From Lachnospiraceae bacterium (lineage in GTDB: Bacteria > Bacillota > Clostridia > Lachnospirales > Lachnospiraceae), in the NCBI GenBank assembly GCA_014804785.1, contig JAAUZD010000043.1:124001-188000 (forward strand): a DNA stretch of 64,000 bases. The letters are read 5' to 3'. Position numbers and translations under genes: made by a program. This document shows positions 19,646 to 28,921 of this stretch, one piece after another. How positions within the stretch are numbered: position 1 is the stretch's first letter; each line of letters starts with the position of its first letter. The notes beneath the pieces were generated by a model, which searched no databases, was not told the origin of the DNA, and saw only the letters and a program-made list of their open reading frames with translations.

Positions 19646-20572
19646 ATGTTGGAAGCAGATGTAATTATTCCGGTATATCGGCCAACGCGGAGATTTCTGG
19701 AACTTCTGGATATGCTGGAGTCGCAAAGTCTGCCAATCGGAAAGATCATTCTGATCAATACAGAAAAAAAGTATTTTGACCAGTTGACCAAAGGGACAGA
19801 TTTTTGGAAAAAGCATCAAAAATTGATAGTAGAACACATAACGAAAGAGGAATTTGATCATGGCGGTACCAGGAATTTCGGAGTGTCATTGTCAAAGGCG
19901 TCTTACTTTATTATGATGACGGATGATGCAATTCCGGCAGACAACCGATTAGTAGAGAGACTTCTCGCTCCCTTTGAGGATGAAAAGGTAGGAATGACCT
20001 ATGCAAGGCAGATGCCGGCAGAGGAAAGCGGTGCGATCGAGCGCTATACCCGCTCTTTTAATTATCCGGAGGCTTCTTGTCAGAAATCAGCTGAGGATTT
20101 AAAAGAGATGGGGATTAAGACTTTTTTTGCATCAAATGTCTGCGCGGCTTACAGGAGAGATATTTTTGATGGGTTGAAAGGATTTACGGATCACACTATA
20201 TTTAATGAAGATATGATTTATGCCAGAGGGCTTTTAAATGCAGGCTACCGGATTGCTTATGTAGCGGATGCCAAAGTGGTGCACTCTCATAATTATAGCG
20301 GAAGAGAGCAGCTTGAGAGAAATTTTGATCTGGGGGTGTCACATGCGGATTATCCGCAGATTTTTTCAGGGCTATCTACAGAATCAGAGGGAATCCGCCT
20401 TGTAAAGAAAACCTGTGCACACCTTTTCAAGATTGGAAAACCATGGCTTGTCTTTAAGCTTGTCTGGCAAAGCGGGTGTAAATATCTGGGGTATTTTTTA
20501 GGAAAGAGGTATAAGAAGCTGCCGCGTAAAGTGATAAAAAAATTTTCTATGAACAAGGGATATTGGAAATGA
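19646..20572 (+). CDS. Family 2 glycosyltransferase (rhamnosyltransferase-like)
   Basis: DVIIPVYRPTRRFLELLDML, MMTDDAIPAD, FNEDMIYA. Confidence 0.85.
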   Translation: MLEADVIIPVYRPTRRFLELLDMLESQSLPIGKIILINTEKKYFDQLTKGTDFWKKHQKLIVEHITKEEFDHGGTRNFGVSLSKASYFIMMTDDAIPADNRLVERLLAPFEDEKVGMTYARQMPAEESGAIERYTRSFNYPEASCQKSAEDLKEMGIKTFFASNVCAAYRRDIFDGLKGFTDHTIFNEDMIYARGLLNAGYRIAYVADAKVVHSHNYSGREQLERNFDLGVSHADYPQIFSGLSTESEGIRLVKKTCAHLFKIGKPWLVFKLVWQSGCKYLGYFLGKRYKKLPRKVIKKFSMNKGYWK

Positions 20573-20710
20573 AATTGTGGAATCAATAACAGAATCATCA
20601 AACTTTTGTCACAAAATGAACACAATTGCTGAATATACTAAGTACATAGTAAGGAAATCATAAGCGGCAAAAAGCGGCTGCAGCACAGGAAAGGAAAAGA
20701 GGTAATTGTT

Positions 20711-22195
20711 ATGTATGAAAATAATTATCCAAACAACTATGAGCATACGAGTATAGGGCAAAGCGTGACAAAGCGTACCAGTCAGGGGCAGGAAAGCGGT
20801 AATTCCTATCCGTATAGTTCTAATGGCAGTTTCAGCGGAGCAAATAACGGCTTTTACAATGAAAGAGGAAATAATCAGTATAAACCAGAGAAAACACCTG
20901 CAAAAACGCATAGTAATAGTTCAAGTACAGGCAAAAAACTGGCAATTGGAATCTGTTGTGGATTGCTGTTCGGGATTTTTGCAGGACTGGGATTTAAAAC
21001 GATAGATTTTGCAGGAGACTTCATGAAGGCAAGGATGGGAATGAAGCAAACGCAGGAATCGGTCGCCGCGTTAGAAGGAGAGATTGGCGGGCAGGATGCC
21101 GGCTTACAAGAAGGACAGGACAGCCTGGGAGAAAAGCAGGAGACGGCGGAAATAAACAGCACGCAGGTAATCAAAACCACAGTGACAGACGTGACAGAGG
21201 TGGTGAAGGAAGCAATGCCGGCAGTAGTTTCTGTTAATGGAAGATATATTGAAAGAATGACCTTCTGGGGGCAGGAATATAGCCAGGAAGGGGAAGGCTC
21301 CGGCTCGGGTATCATTGTTGGACAGAACGATACTGAACTTCTTTTGGTTACGAATTATCATGTGGTCGAATCCGCAAAAGAGTTGACGGTTCTGTTTGTG
21401 AACGGGGATCAGGCGCAGGCTCAGGTGAAGGGGGTAGATGAGGATAAGGATCTTGCAATCATTGCGGTACAGCTTGATGATATCAGCAGTGAGGCAATGG
21501 ATGCAATCGCCATTGCAAAGTTGGGCAGTTCGGATGATCTGATTGTAGGTGAGCCGGTCATTGCGATTGGAAATGCTCTGGGGTATGGACAGTCCGTCAC
21601 AACCGGTGTGGTCAGCGCTCTTGACAGAGCTATAGGAACTGTGGAATTACAAAGCACGCAGGATACGGAAATCAATACTTTTATTCAGACAGACGCGGCA
21701 ATCAATCCGGGAAATTCGGGAGGCGCTCTTCTTAATATTAATGGAGAAGTGATTGGTATTAATTCTAATAAAATCGGTGATATGCGTGTAGAAGGCATGG
21801 GATATGCGATTCCCATTTCTGATGCACAGCCGATCATAGAAGAACTGATGAAGAAAGAGACAAGGCTCAAGGTTGCCGAAGAAGACAGAGGCTATCTGGG
21901 AATTACCGGTGTAGATGTAAAATCAGAGTATTCACAGCTCTACGGGGCGCCGAAGGGCGTATATGTTTCTACCGTCACAGCAGGATCAGGTGCAGATAAG
22001 GCTGGTCTCATGAGAGGCGATATCATTGTGGAAATGAATGGTGAAGAGATAACCTCTATGGCAGAACTGAAGAATGAACTTCAATATTATGCGGCGGGAA
22101 CAACGGTAGAACTGAAAATCATGCAGGCTTATCCTGACGGATATCGGGAGAACACAGTGGAAGTTACACTGGGAAGTCAAAGCAGCGTTCAATAG
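20711..22195 (+). CDS. HtrA/DegP-like S1C serine protease with PDZ domain
   Basis: NYHVV (His), DLAIIAV (Asp), NPGNSGGALLN (Ser), C-terminal PDZ. Confidence 0.95.
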   Translation: MYENNYPNNYEHTSIGQSVTKRTSQGQESGNSYPYSSNGSFSGANNGFYNERGNNQYKPEKTPAKTHSNSSSTGKKLAIGICCGLLFGIFAGLGFKTIDFAGDFMKARMGMKQTQESVAALEGEIGGQDAGLQEGQDSLGEKQETAEINSTQVIKTTVTDVTEVVKEAMPAVVSVNGRYIERMTFWGQEYSQEGEGSGSGIIVGQNDTELLLVTNYHVVESAKELTVLFVNGDQAQAQVKGVDEDKDLAIIAVQLDDISSEAMDAIAIAKLGSSDDLIVGEPVIAIGNALGYGQSVTTGVVSALDRAIGTVELQSTQDTEINTFIQTDAAINPGNSGGALLNINGEVIGINSNKIGDMRVEGMGYAIPISDAQPIIEELMKKETRLKVAEEDRGYLGITGVDVKSEYSQLYGAPKGVYVSTVTAGSGADKAGLMRGDIIVEMNGEEITSMAELKNELQYYAAGTTVELKIMQAYPDGYRENTVEVTLGSQSSVQ

Positions 22196-22199
22196 AGGG

Positions 22200-22238
22200 A
22201 AGCAGGTGATGTTCATGAAGAATATCACCTGCTTTATT
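22200..22238 (+). terminator. Rho-independent-like terminator after the htrA-like gene
   Basis: AAGCAGGTGATGTTC-ATGAA-GAATATCACCTGCTTtattt. Confidence 0.8.
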
Positions 22239-22335
22239 TCGTGAGAAAATGTCCCGGAATCTGCTTTCTAGGTATTCTTTTTTTAATGAGTTCATAAAAT
22301 TAGTAAAAAGAAACAGCGAAGTTTATGGGTGATGT

Positions 22336-22773
22336 ATGAAAAAAATCTGTCTGCGGTTTGTTAAATATGGAATGTGTGTGCTTGGAACTGCGGCACTTTT
22401 CCTGCTTGCAGGATGTGCGAAAGAAAAAAATCCAATGGAGAAATTAAAGGACCTGGAGTTTACGGTTCTGGCAGAGGATAATATACCGGAAGAACTTAAA
22501 ACAATCATTGATGAAAAAAAAGAAAATGCTTTTAAAGTTACTTACCAGGACAACGGATTTTTGTACATCTGTATTGGCTATGGGGAGCAGGTGAGCGGGG
22601 GATATAGCATTACGGTAAATGCTCTGTATCTTACAGAGAATGCGATTTATGCAGATACTACGCTGCTGGGACCGGATCCGGCAGATGCAGCGTCCGTAAA
22701 AAAGAATGCGCCGTCCTATCCGTATATTGTAATAAAAACAGAATTTGTGGATAAACCGGTGGTGTTCAACTGA
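22336..22773 (+). CDS. Small lipoprotein of unknown function
   Basis: Signal peptide and lipobox LLAGC. Confidence 0.65.
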   Translation: MKKICLRFVKYGMCVLGTAALFLLAGCAKEKNPMEKLKDLEFTVLAEDNIPEELKTIIDEKKENAFKVTYQDNGFLYICIGYGEQVSGGYSITVNALYLTENAIYADTTLLGPDPADAASVKKNAPSYPYIVIKTEFVDKPVVFN

Positions 22774-22788
22774 CAGGTGAAAAGAGCA

Positions 22789-23157
22789 GCATAATCTTGT
22801 CTTCTGATATAGTGAGCAGCGGTGTATGACAGCAAGAGGCAGGACAGCATACGTTCACACACAAGCAGCATAAAAACTGCTTCAAATCTTTGTACAGTGG
22901 TAAGAAGGACTAAGTACCCTTTGGATAGGTGTATCCATGAGGACGCAAACGGCGTATTGACCCATCCATGGGTCAAATTACGCCTTCGTCGGACGTCCTG
23001 TCCGACGATTGCTGTGTATCTGAAAGGGTACTAAATCCTTCTAACCACTTCCCATAAGGTTTGGCGCAGTTTTTATGCTGCTTGTGTGTGAACGTATGCT
23101 GTCCTGCCTCTTGCTGTCATACACCGCTGCTCACTACATCAGAAGACAAGATTATGC
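22789..23157. repeat. Foldback/MITE-like element with 92-bp inverted arms (22789-22880 and 23066-23157)
   Basis: Arms identical in reverse complement apart from one base seen by eye (GATATAGTG vs GATGTAGTG); identical peptide MLLVCERMLSCLLLSYTAAHYIRRQDYA encoded from both arms in the ORF track. Confidence 0.9.
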
Positions 23158-23301
23158 CGTCAAAAAAGGAGAAGATGGAAAGATTTTCTGGTGGTCTTGG
23201 TATGAATATGATAAAATAAAAAAACATGATGATGTCAAGTCTTGCAGACCTTGTGTATTCCAGGGATGCGGGACTTATTTCAAATCAGTTAAGATAAGGC
23301 G

Positions 23302-24591
23302 GTGGGAGAGATGCTTTATATTAAAAATGGGACAATTATTGATCCAGTCAGGGATATTCTTTACGAAGCGGATTTACAGATAGAGGAAGGAAAAATTTCC
23401 AGAATTATAGAAAAGGGTAAGGTTCTGGAAAAGGAGCTTCCGGACAAAGCGCAGGTGATTGATGGGGAAGGGCTTTTGATTGCTCCCGGTCTGGCAGATA
23501 CCCATGTGCATTTCAGGGATCCGGGATTTACTTATAAAGAAGATATTGATACCGGGGCGGCGGCGGCTGTCAAAGGGGGATTTACGCAGATTGTGCTCAT
23601 GGCAAATACAAAGCCTCCTGTGGACAATACGGAGACCCTTTCTTATGTGCTTGGGAAGGGGAGAAAGACCGGTATTCATATTGCAAGCTGCGCGAATGTG
23701 ACTTATGGAATGGCAGGAAAAGAGCTGGTGAATATGGAAGAACTGGCAAACGGCGGGGCAGCGGGGTTTACGGATGATGGCATTCCGCTGATGGATGAAG
23801 GGCTGGTGAAGCAAGCCATGGAACAGGCAAAAAAGTTGGACAAGCCCATCAGTTTCCATGAGGAGGATCCCGCCCTGATTACCAATAACGGGGTCAACGC
23901 CGGGAAGGCAGCTGCGTTTTATCAGATTGGCGGCTCTCCCAGAGAGGCGGAAATTGGACTTGTAAAAAGGGATTTGGAGCTTGCCCTGCAAACCGGAGCA
24001 GAGGTGGTGATACAGCATATCAGTTCAAAGGAAGCAGTGGAACTGGTGCGTCAGGCAAAAGCAAAGGGCGCCCACGTTCATGCAGAAGCTACGCCTCATC
24101 ATTTTACGCTGACAGAAGATGTAGTAATCGAAAAGGGAACCCTTGCAAAAATGAATCCGCCTCTTCGGGAGGAAGAGGACCGGATGGCGATTATAGAAGG
24201 ACTGAAAGACGGTACCATAGATTTGATTGCCACGGATCATGCGCCCCATAGCAGGGAGGAGAAGGAGCGGACCATTACAGAAGCGCCCAGCGGCATTATC
24301 GGGCTGGAGACAGCGCTTTCCCTGGGAATCAAGGAACTGGTGGAAAAAGGTCATCTGTCTTACGGAAAACTGATTCATGCAATGAGTACAGCCCCCTGCA
24401 GGCTTTACGGGCTTAGCGGCGGCAGAATTGAAGAAGGAGCGGCGGCGGATTTGGTGTTGTTTTCGCCCAAGGAGAGTTGGACGGTATCAGAATTCGCATC
24501 TAAATCCTCGAATTCCCCTTTTATTGGGCAGGAGCTTCCGGGGGTGATTCATTACACTATCTGTGACGGAAATATTGTGTACCACAAATAA
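23302..24591 (+). CDS. pyrC: Dihydroorotase; start more likely the ATG at 23311
   Basis: DTHVHFRDPGF, ATPHHFTLTE, IATDHAPHS. Confidence 0.95.
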   Translation: MGEMLYIKNGTIIDPVRDILYEADLQIEEGKISRIIEKGKVLEKELPDKAQVIDGEGLLIAPGLADTHVHFRDPGFTYKEDIDTGAAAAVKGGFTQIVLMANTKPPVDNTETLSYVLGKGRKTGIHIASCANVTYGMAGKELVNMEELANGGAAGFTDDGIPLMDEGLVKQAMEQAKKLDKPISFHEEDPALITNNGVNAGKAAAFYQIGGSPREAEIGLVKRDLELALQTGAEVVIQHISSKEAVELVRQAKAKGAHVHAEATPHHFTLTEDVVIEKGTLAKMNPPLREEEDRMAIIEGLKDGTIDLIATDHAPHSREEKERTITEAPSGIIGLETALSLGIKELVEKGHLSYGKLIHAMSTAPCRLYGLSGGRIEEGAAADLVLFSPKESWTVSEFASKSSNSPFIGQELPGVIHYTICDGNIVYHK

Positions 24592-24609
24592 CAGCAAAGG
24601 AGAACAGGC

Positions 24610-25395
24610 ATGAACGGAAAAAGAAAAGTGAAGGCGCATGTGCTTGAACAGAAAAGGATTGCACCGGATATTTATGACATGTGGCTGTCCACTGATATGG
24701 CAAAAGAAGCCAGAGCAGGGCAGTTTATCGGGGTCTACCCTGAAAATCAGGCGCATTTGCTGCCGCGTCCCATCAGCATCTGTGAGGTGGATAAGGAAAA
24801 GAATGCGCTTCGCATTGTATATAGGATAGCGGGTGCTGGAACAGCGGAATTTTCTGCATGGGAAGCAGGACAGGAAGTGGAACTCTTAGGGATTTTGGGA
24901 AATGGGTTTCCAGTGGCACGGGGAATGGGAAAAAGAGTGGTGTTGATGGGCGGCGGCATTGGAATTCCGCCTATGATGCAGCTTGCCAGAGAACTAAAGG
25001 AAGCGGGCTTTGAGGCAGTGATTATTCTTGGCTACCGGGACAATCAGCTTTTTCTGAAAGACGAACTGGAAAAATATGGAACAGTCCATATTGCAACGGA
25101 GGATGGAAGCGCTGGAATCAAAGGAAATGTGCTGACTGTGATGGAAGAAGCGCAGATCGAAGCGGATGTAATCATGGCGTGCGGTCCAATGCCCATGCTG
25201 CGTGCTATTAAGGCATATGCGGCAGAAAAGCAGATAGACGCATTCATTTCCTTGGAGGAAAGGATGGCATGCGGCGTGGGAGCATGTTTAGGCTGTGTGT
25301 GCAAAACAACCCATAAGGATGCCCATTCTCATGTGAACAATGCAAGAATCTGTACGGACGGACCGGTGTTTGACGCCAGGGAGGTGGAAATCTGA
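24610..25395 (+). CDS. pyrK: Dihydroorotate dehydrogenase electron transfer subunit
   Basis: LLPRPISICEVD, GGGIGIPPMMQLA, CGVGACLGCVCKT; between pyrC and pyrD. Confidence 0.95.
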   Translation: MNGKRKVKAHVLEQKRIAPDIYDMWLSTDMAKEARAGQFIGVYPENQAHLLPRPISICEVDKEKNALRIVYRIAGAGTAEFSAWEAGQEVELLGILGNGFPVARGMGKRVVLMGGGIGIPPMMQLARELKEAGFEAVIILGYRDNQLFLKDELEKYGTVHIATEDGSAGIKGNVLTVMEEAQIEADVIMACGPMPMLRAIKAYAAEKQIDAFISLEERMACGVGACLGCVCKTTHKDAHSHVNNARICTDGPVFDAREVEI

Positions 25396-26300
25396 TGAAT
25401 ACGAAGGTAAAAATTGCAGGGGTGGAATTTAAGAATCCTGTTATGACCGCATCCGGGACCTTTGGTTCCGGTATGGAATACAGTGATTTCGTAGATTTAA
25501 ATAAGCTGGGAGCTGTGGTGACAAAAGGGGTTGCCAACGTGCCCTGGTCGGGTAATCCGGTGCCGCGGGTAGCAGAAACGTACGGAGGCATGTTGAACGC
25601 CATTGGGCTGCAGAACCCCGGAATAGATGTGTTCATTGAAAGGGATATTCCTTTCCTGAAGCAGTATGATACAAAGATTATTGTGAATGTATGTGGAAAA
25701 AGTGTGGAAGATTACCTTGAAGTGGTGGAAAGACTGGGGGATACGGATGTCGATATGCTGGAAATCAATGTGTCCTGCCCCAATGTGAAGGAAGGAGCCA
25801 TTGCTTTTGGGCAAAAGGCGGACTGCCTGTATGATATTACTTCCCAAATCAAGGCAAAAGCCAGACAGCCGGTCATCATGAAGCTGAGTCCCAATGTGAC
25901 GGATATTAGTGAAATGGCAAAAGCAGCAGAGACAGCAGGCGCAGACGCTATTTCTCTGATTAACACTTTGACAGGTATGAAGATTGACATCCATAAGCGC
26001 ACATTTGCACTGGCAAACAAAACCGGAGGACTTTCAGGTCCTGCCATCAAACCGGTGGCGGTGCGGATGGTATATCAGGCTTCCCGGGCGGTGAAGATTC
26101 CGGTAATCGGCATGGGCGGAATTGGTTCGGCAGAGGATGCTATTGAGTTTCTGTTGGCAGGAGCCAGTGCAGTGGCAGTAGGAGCCATGAACTTTGTAAA
26201 TCCTTATGTGACGGCGGAAGTGGCAGAAGGGATTGAAGCCTATATGAGAAACTATCAGATAAAAGATATCAGTGAGCTGATTGGCGGTGTAAAGGAGTAG
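25395..26300 (+). CDS. pyrD: Dihydroorotate dehydrogenase B, catalytic subunit
   Basis: NPVMTASGTFGSG, NVSCPNVK, GMGGIGSAEDAIEFLLAGASAV. Confidence 0.96.
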   Translation: MNTKVKIAGVEFKNPVMTASGTFGSGMEYSDFVDLNKLGAVVTKGVANVPWSGNPVPRVAETYGGMLNAIGLQNPGIDVFIERDIPFLKQYDTKIIVNVCGKSVEDYLEVVERLGDTDVDMLEINVSCPNVKEGAIAFGQKADCLYDITSQIKAKARQPVIMKLSPNVTDISEMAKAAETAGADAISLINTLTGMKIDIHKRTFALANKTGGLSGPAIKPVAVRMVYQASRAVKIPVIGMGGIGSAEDAIEFLLAGASAVAVGAMNFVNPYVTAEVAEGIEAYMRNYQIKDISELIGGVKE

Positions 26301-26310
26301 GGGCTTTTTT

Positions 26311-26340
26311 GACATACTTTACCTCCCTGGGTCATACATT
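26311..26340 (+). promoter_or_regulatory. Possible SigE-type sporulation promoter upstream of the sipL-like gene
   Basis: GACATA - 16 nt - CATACATT. Confidence 0.35.
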
Positions 26341-26371
26341 TAAAATAAGTAGACTCAAGGGAGGTATTTTT

Positions 26372-27943
26372 GTGGAGCTGATTAAGCGGAATATACATAC
26401 TGACTGCATTAAATGTAAGGCCCAGACCCAGATGACGCTGGAGGATGATGTGATCATATCCGATTCCCGACCGGATGCAGCGAAGCTGATCATGGATAGA
26501 GGAAATGTGATGATCGAAGAAGTGAAGGTGAGTGATGATCACGTAAACGTGAAGGGAAGAATGCGCTTTCAGGTTTTGTATCTGACAGAAAACGGAATGG
26601 CATCTTCGGGAAGAAGTGATGTGGCAGACATGGAGGGTGAAATTCCCTTTGATGAGATGATATTTATGGAAGGTATCAGAGGCGGGGATAGTGTGAATGT
26701 GGACTGGGAACTGGAGGATTTAAGCGTAGGGCTGATCAATTCCAGAAAGCTTAGTATACAGTCGGTGGTGACTTTGACACTTGCCTGTGAGGAAATCTGC
26801 GATGAAGAGACGGCGGTAGATCTTTACAGTGAGGAACCGGTGGAGTTTAGGAAAAAAACATTGGACATAGCAGCTATGACCATTAAAAAGAAGGATATTT
26901 TCAGGGTAAAAGAGGAAGTGGAAATTCCGGGAAGCTTTCCGAATATTTCTGCCATGGTCTGGACGGAAATCGTGCCTGATGCAGTGGAATTTAAAGTACT
27001 GGAAGATAAAATAAGTGTGCAGGGAGAACTGCGCGCCTTTTTCCTTTACAGAGGAGAAGGGGAAGAAGAGGAATTATGCCATTACGAGACTACCCTGCCT
27101 TTTGCAGGAAGTCTGGACTGCCCGGGTGCCCAGGAGGGCATGATACCGGAAATCCGTTTCAGCGCTGAAAACAGAGAGGTGGAAGTGAGACCGGACTTTG
27201 ACGGCGAGGAGAGAGTTATTACTTTTGAACAGTGCCTGGATCTGGATATCTGCATTTATGAGGAAGAGGAAATTGATCTTCTGTCGGATGTTTACGGCGT
27301 AGTGAACGAGGTATCGGTGCTGGAAAAAAATGCTGATTTTAGAAAGCTTCTTTCCAGAAGCAGCGGCAAGACAAAGCTGTCCGGGCATTTTAAGTGTGAG
27401 GATGAAAAAGCAATCCTGCATAAGATTCTGCACACCACATGCAAGCTTCAGATAACAGGGCAGAATGTGACGGAGGGCGGAATTAATCTTACCGGTGTGG
27501 TGAACATGCAGATTTTTTATGAGTGTAGTAACGAAGAAGACAAATACGGTGTGATTAAGGGAACGCTCCCCTTCCAATATGTACTGGAAGCTGACGGAAT
27601 AGGCGAGAACTGCATCTATCCTGTGCAGGCCTTTGTGGATCAGGTTGCAGTGGCGATTATTGATAACGGAGAAGTAGATGTGAAATGTGTTCTTTATTTC
27701 AGATCTAACGTTTACAGCACATGGCAGGAAAAAATCGTGGAGCAGATTGTGGTGTCAGAGCCGGATATGGAAAAAATGGCATCCCTGCCCGGAATTGCAG
27801 TATACATGGTCAAGGAAGGAGAAAGTCTGTGGGATATTGGGAAACGTTATTATGTTCCAGTATCTGTGATTAAACAGACCAATGAACTTACCTCTGACGA
27901 GGTGAGGGCAGGCGATAGAATTTTAATTGTTAAAAATGCTTAA
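26372..27943 (+). CDS. sipL: SipL-like spore morphogenesis protein (SPOCS/DUF3794 repeats plus LysM)
   Basis: Repeated SPOCS-like segments and C-terminal LysM (VKEGESLWDIGKRYYVPVSVIKQTNEL); GTG start after gggaggt. Confidence 0.82.
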   Translation: MELIKRNIHTDCIKCKAQTQMTLEDDVIISDSRPDAAKLIMDRGNVMIEEVKVSDDHVNVKGRMRFQVLYLTENGMASSGRSDVADMEGEIPFDEMIFMEGIRGGDSVNVDWELEDLSVGLINSRKLSIQSVVTLTLACEEICDEETAVDLYSEEPVEFRKKTLDIAAMTIKKKDIFRVKEEVEIPGSFPNISAMVWTEIVPDAVEFKVLEDKISVQGELRAFFLYRGEGEEEELCHYETTLPFAGSLDCPGAQEGMIPEIRFSAENREVEVRPDFDGEERVITFEQCLDLDICIYEEEEIDLLSDVYGVVNEVSVLEKNADFRKLLSRSSGKTKLSGHFKCEDEKAILHKILHTTCKLQITGQNVTEGGINLTGVVNMQIFYECSNEEDKYGVIKGTLPFQYVLEADGIGENCIYPVQAFVDQVAVAIIDNGEVDVKCVLYFRSNVYSTWQEKIVEQIVVSEPDMEKMASLPGIAVYMVKEGESLWDIGKRYYVPVSVIKQTNELTSDEVRAGDRILIVKNA

Positions 27944-28006
27944 ATGGAATATTTTACGGAAAGAAACTGCGGATGACCGCTCCCGCGGCTCATCCGTAAT
28001 TTATAA

Positions 28007-28039
28007 AAAGGCTCAAAGCAAACCTGCTTTGAGCCTTTT
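28007..28039. terminator. Bidirectional terminator between convergent genes
   Basis: Perfect 15-bp stem AAAAGGCTCAAAGCA / TGCTTTGAGCCTTTT with ACC loop. Confidence 0.85.
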
Positions 28040-28062
28040 CACAATTTAATTTTCGGTTGGAA

Positions 28063-28686
28063 TTATTCTTCTGTCTGTGCTGTCTTGAGTCCGGCATCCT
28101 CAGCCATCTTGTCGAATCCTTTCATAACAGCGTCATAGGTCCGCTGTGAAATGTCAGGAAGACTGCCGCCCCAGGTTTTGGTAGCCTGTTTAAAGCCTTT
28201 TTGGAATGCAGCACGCATTTCTTCAATCTTATCAGGGTCGCCGCCTGTCAAAGCGGTAGCAAAATCCAGAATACGCTGGGAAGTCTGGGATACGCCCCAG
28301 TATCCATCTTCAGCGATATCTGCCTGTGCCTGTGCTTTGGTTGCAGCATCTACAGTAAAGTTTCCGCTGGATAAAAGACTCCAAATGTCGTTTGCCTTTC
28401 CATAGGCTTCACCCTGCTTGGTGAGCATTTTCTCTACCAGGCTCTTTAACTGAGAGGTTCTTGCCTCAGCATCTGCTTTCAGTTTAGCAATCATATTGGT
28501 ATCGGGCTGATACTTCTTAGTGGAAGCTGTAGCGGCTTCTTTTGAAGGCTCGTACACTACGCCGGTGGATTCAGCAGATGTGGTCTCTTTGGAAGTTTCT
28601 GCCGTGTTGTTGGTTTCGGTGCTTTTCGTATTGGCTGCGTATGTACTATACGCGCTGCTTGCACCTGTAACTCCGTTTACGCTCAT
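28063..28686 (-). CDS. Hypothetical protein with Ser/Thr/Ala-rich N-terminus
   Basis: ATG at 28686 preceded by AAGGAGGGTGAAATT; 207 aa. Confidence 0.7.
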   Translation of the reverse strand: MSVNGVTGASSAYSTYAANTKSTETNNTAETSKETTSAESTGVVYEPSKEAATASTKKYQPDTNMIAKLKADAEARTSQLKSLVEKMLTKQGEAYGKANDIWSLLSSGNFTVDAATKAQAQADIAEDGYWGVSQTSQRILDFATALTGGDPDKIEEMRAAFQKGFKQATKTWGGSLPDISQRTYDAVMKGFDKMAEDAGLKTAQTEE

Positions 28687-28921
28687 AATTTCACCCTCCT
28701 TGGTCATATTAGTTATCATTTTTATCGGCATGTTCTACAAAGTAAATTAGTGCCTATGGAAAATTTTATAATAAATGTCATGAAATGAGAGAAAAGTGTA
28801 ATACCTGAATTTCTGCCATATATATCCGATCTTGCGGCAACCATTGACAGGAATGCATAAATTGTATAGAATTAAGTACAATCTATGTATTATGTATACA
28901 CCAGAATCTGAGGAGGTGCTT

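Noticed and set aside
22716-22976. 86-aa ORF, and the related 23075-23383 ORF
   Set aside because: Their shared peptide comes from the inverted arms of the foldback element, not from homologous genes.
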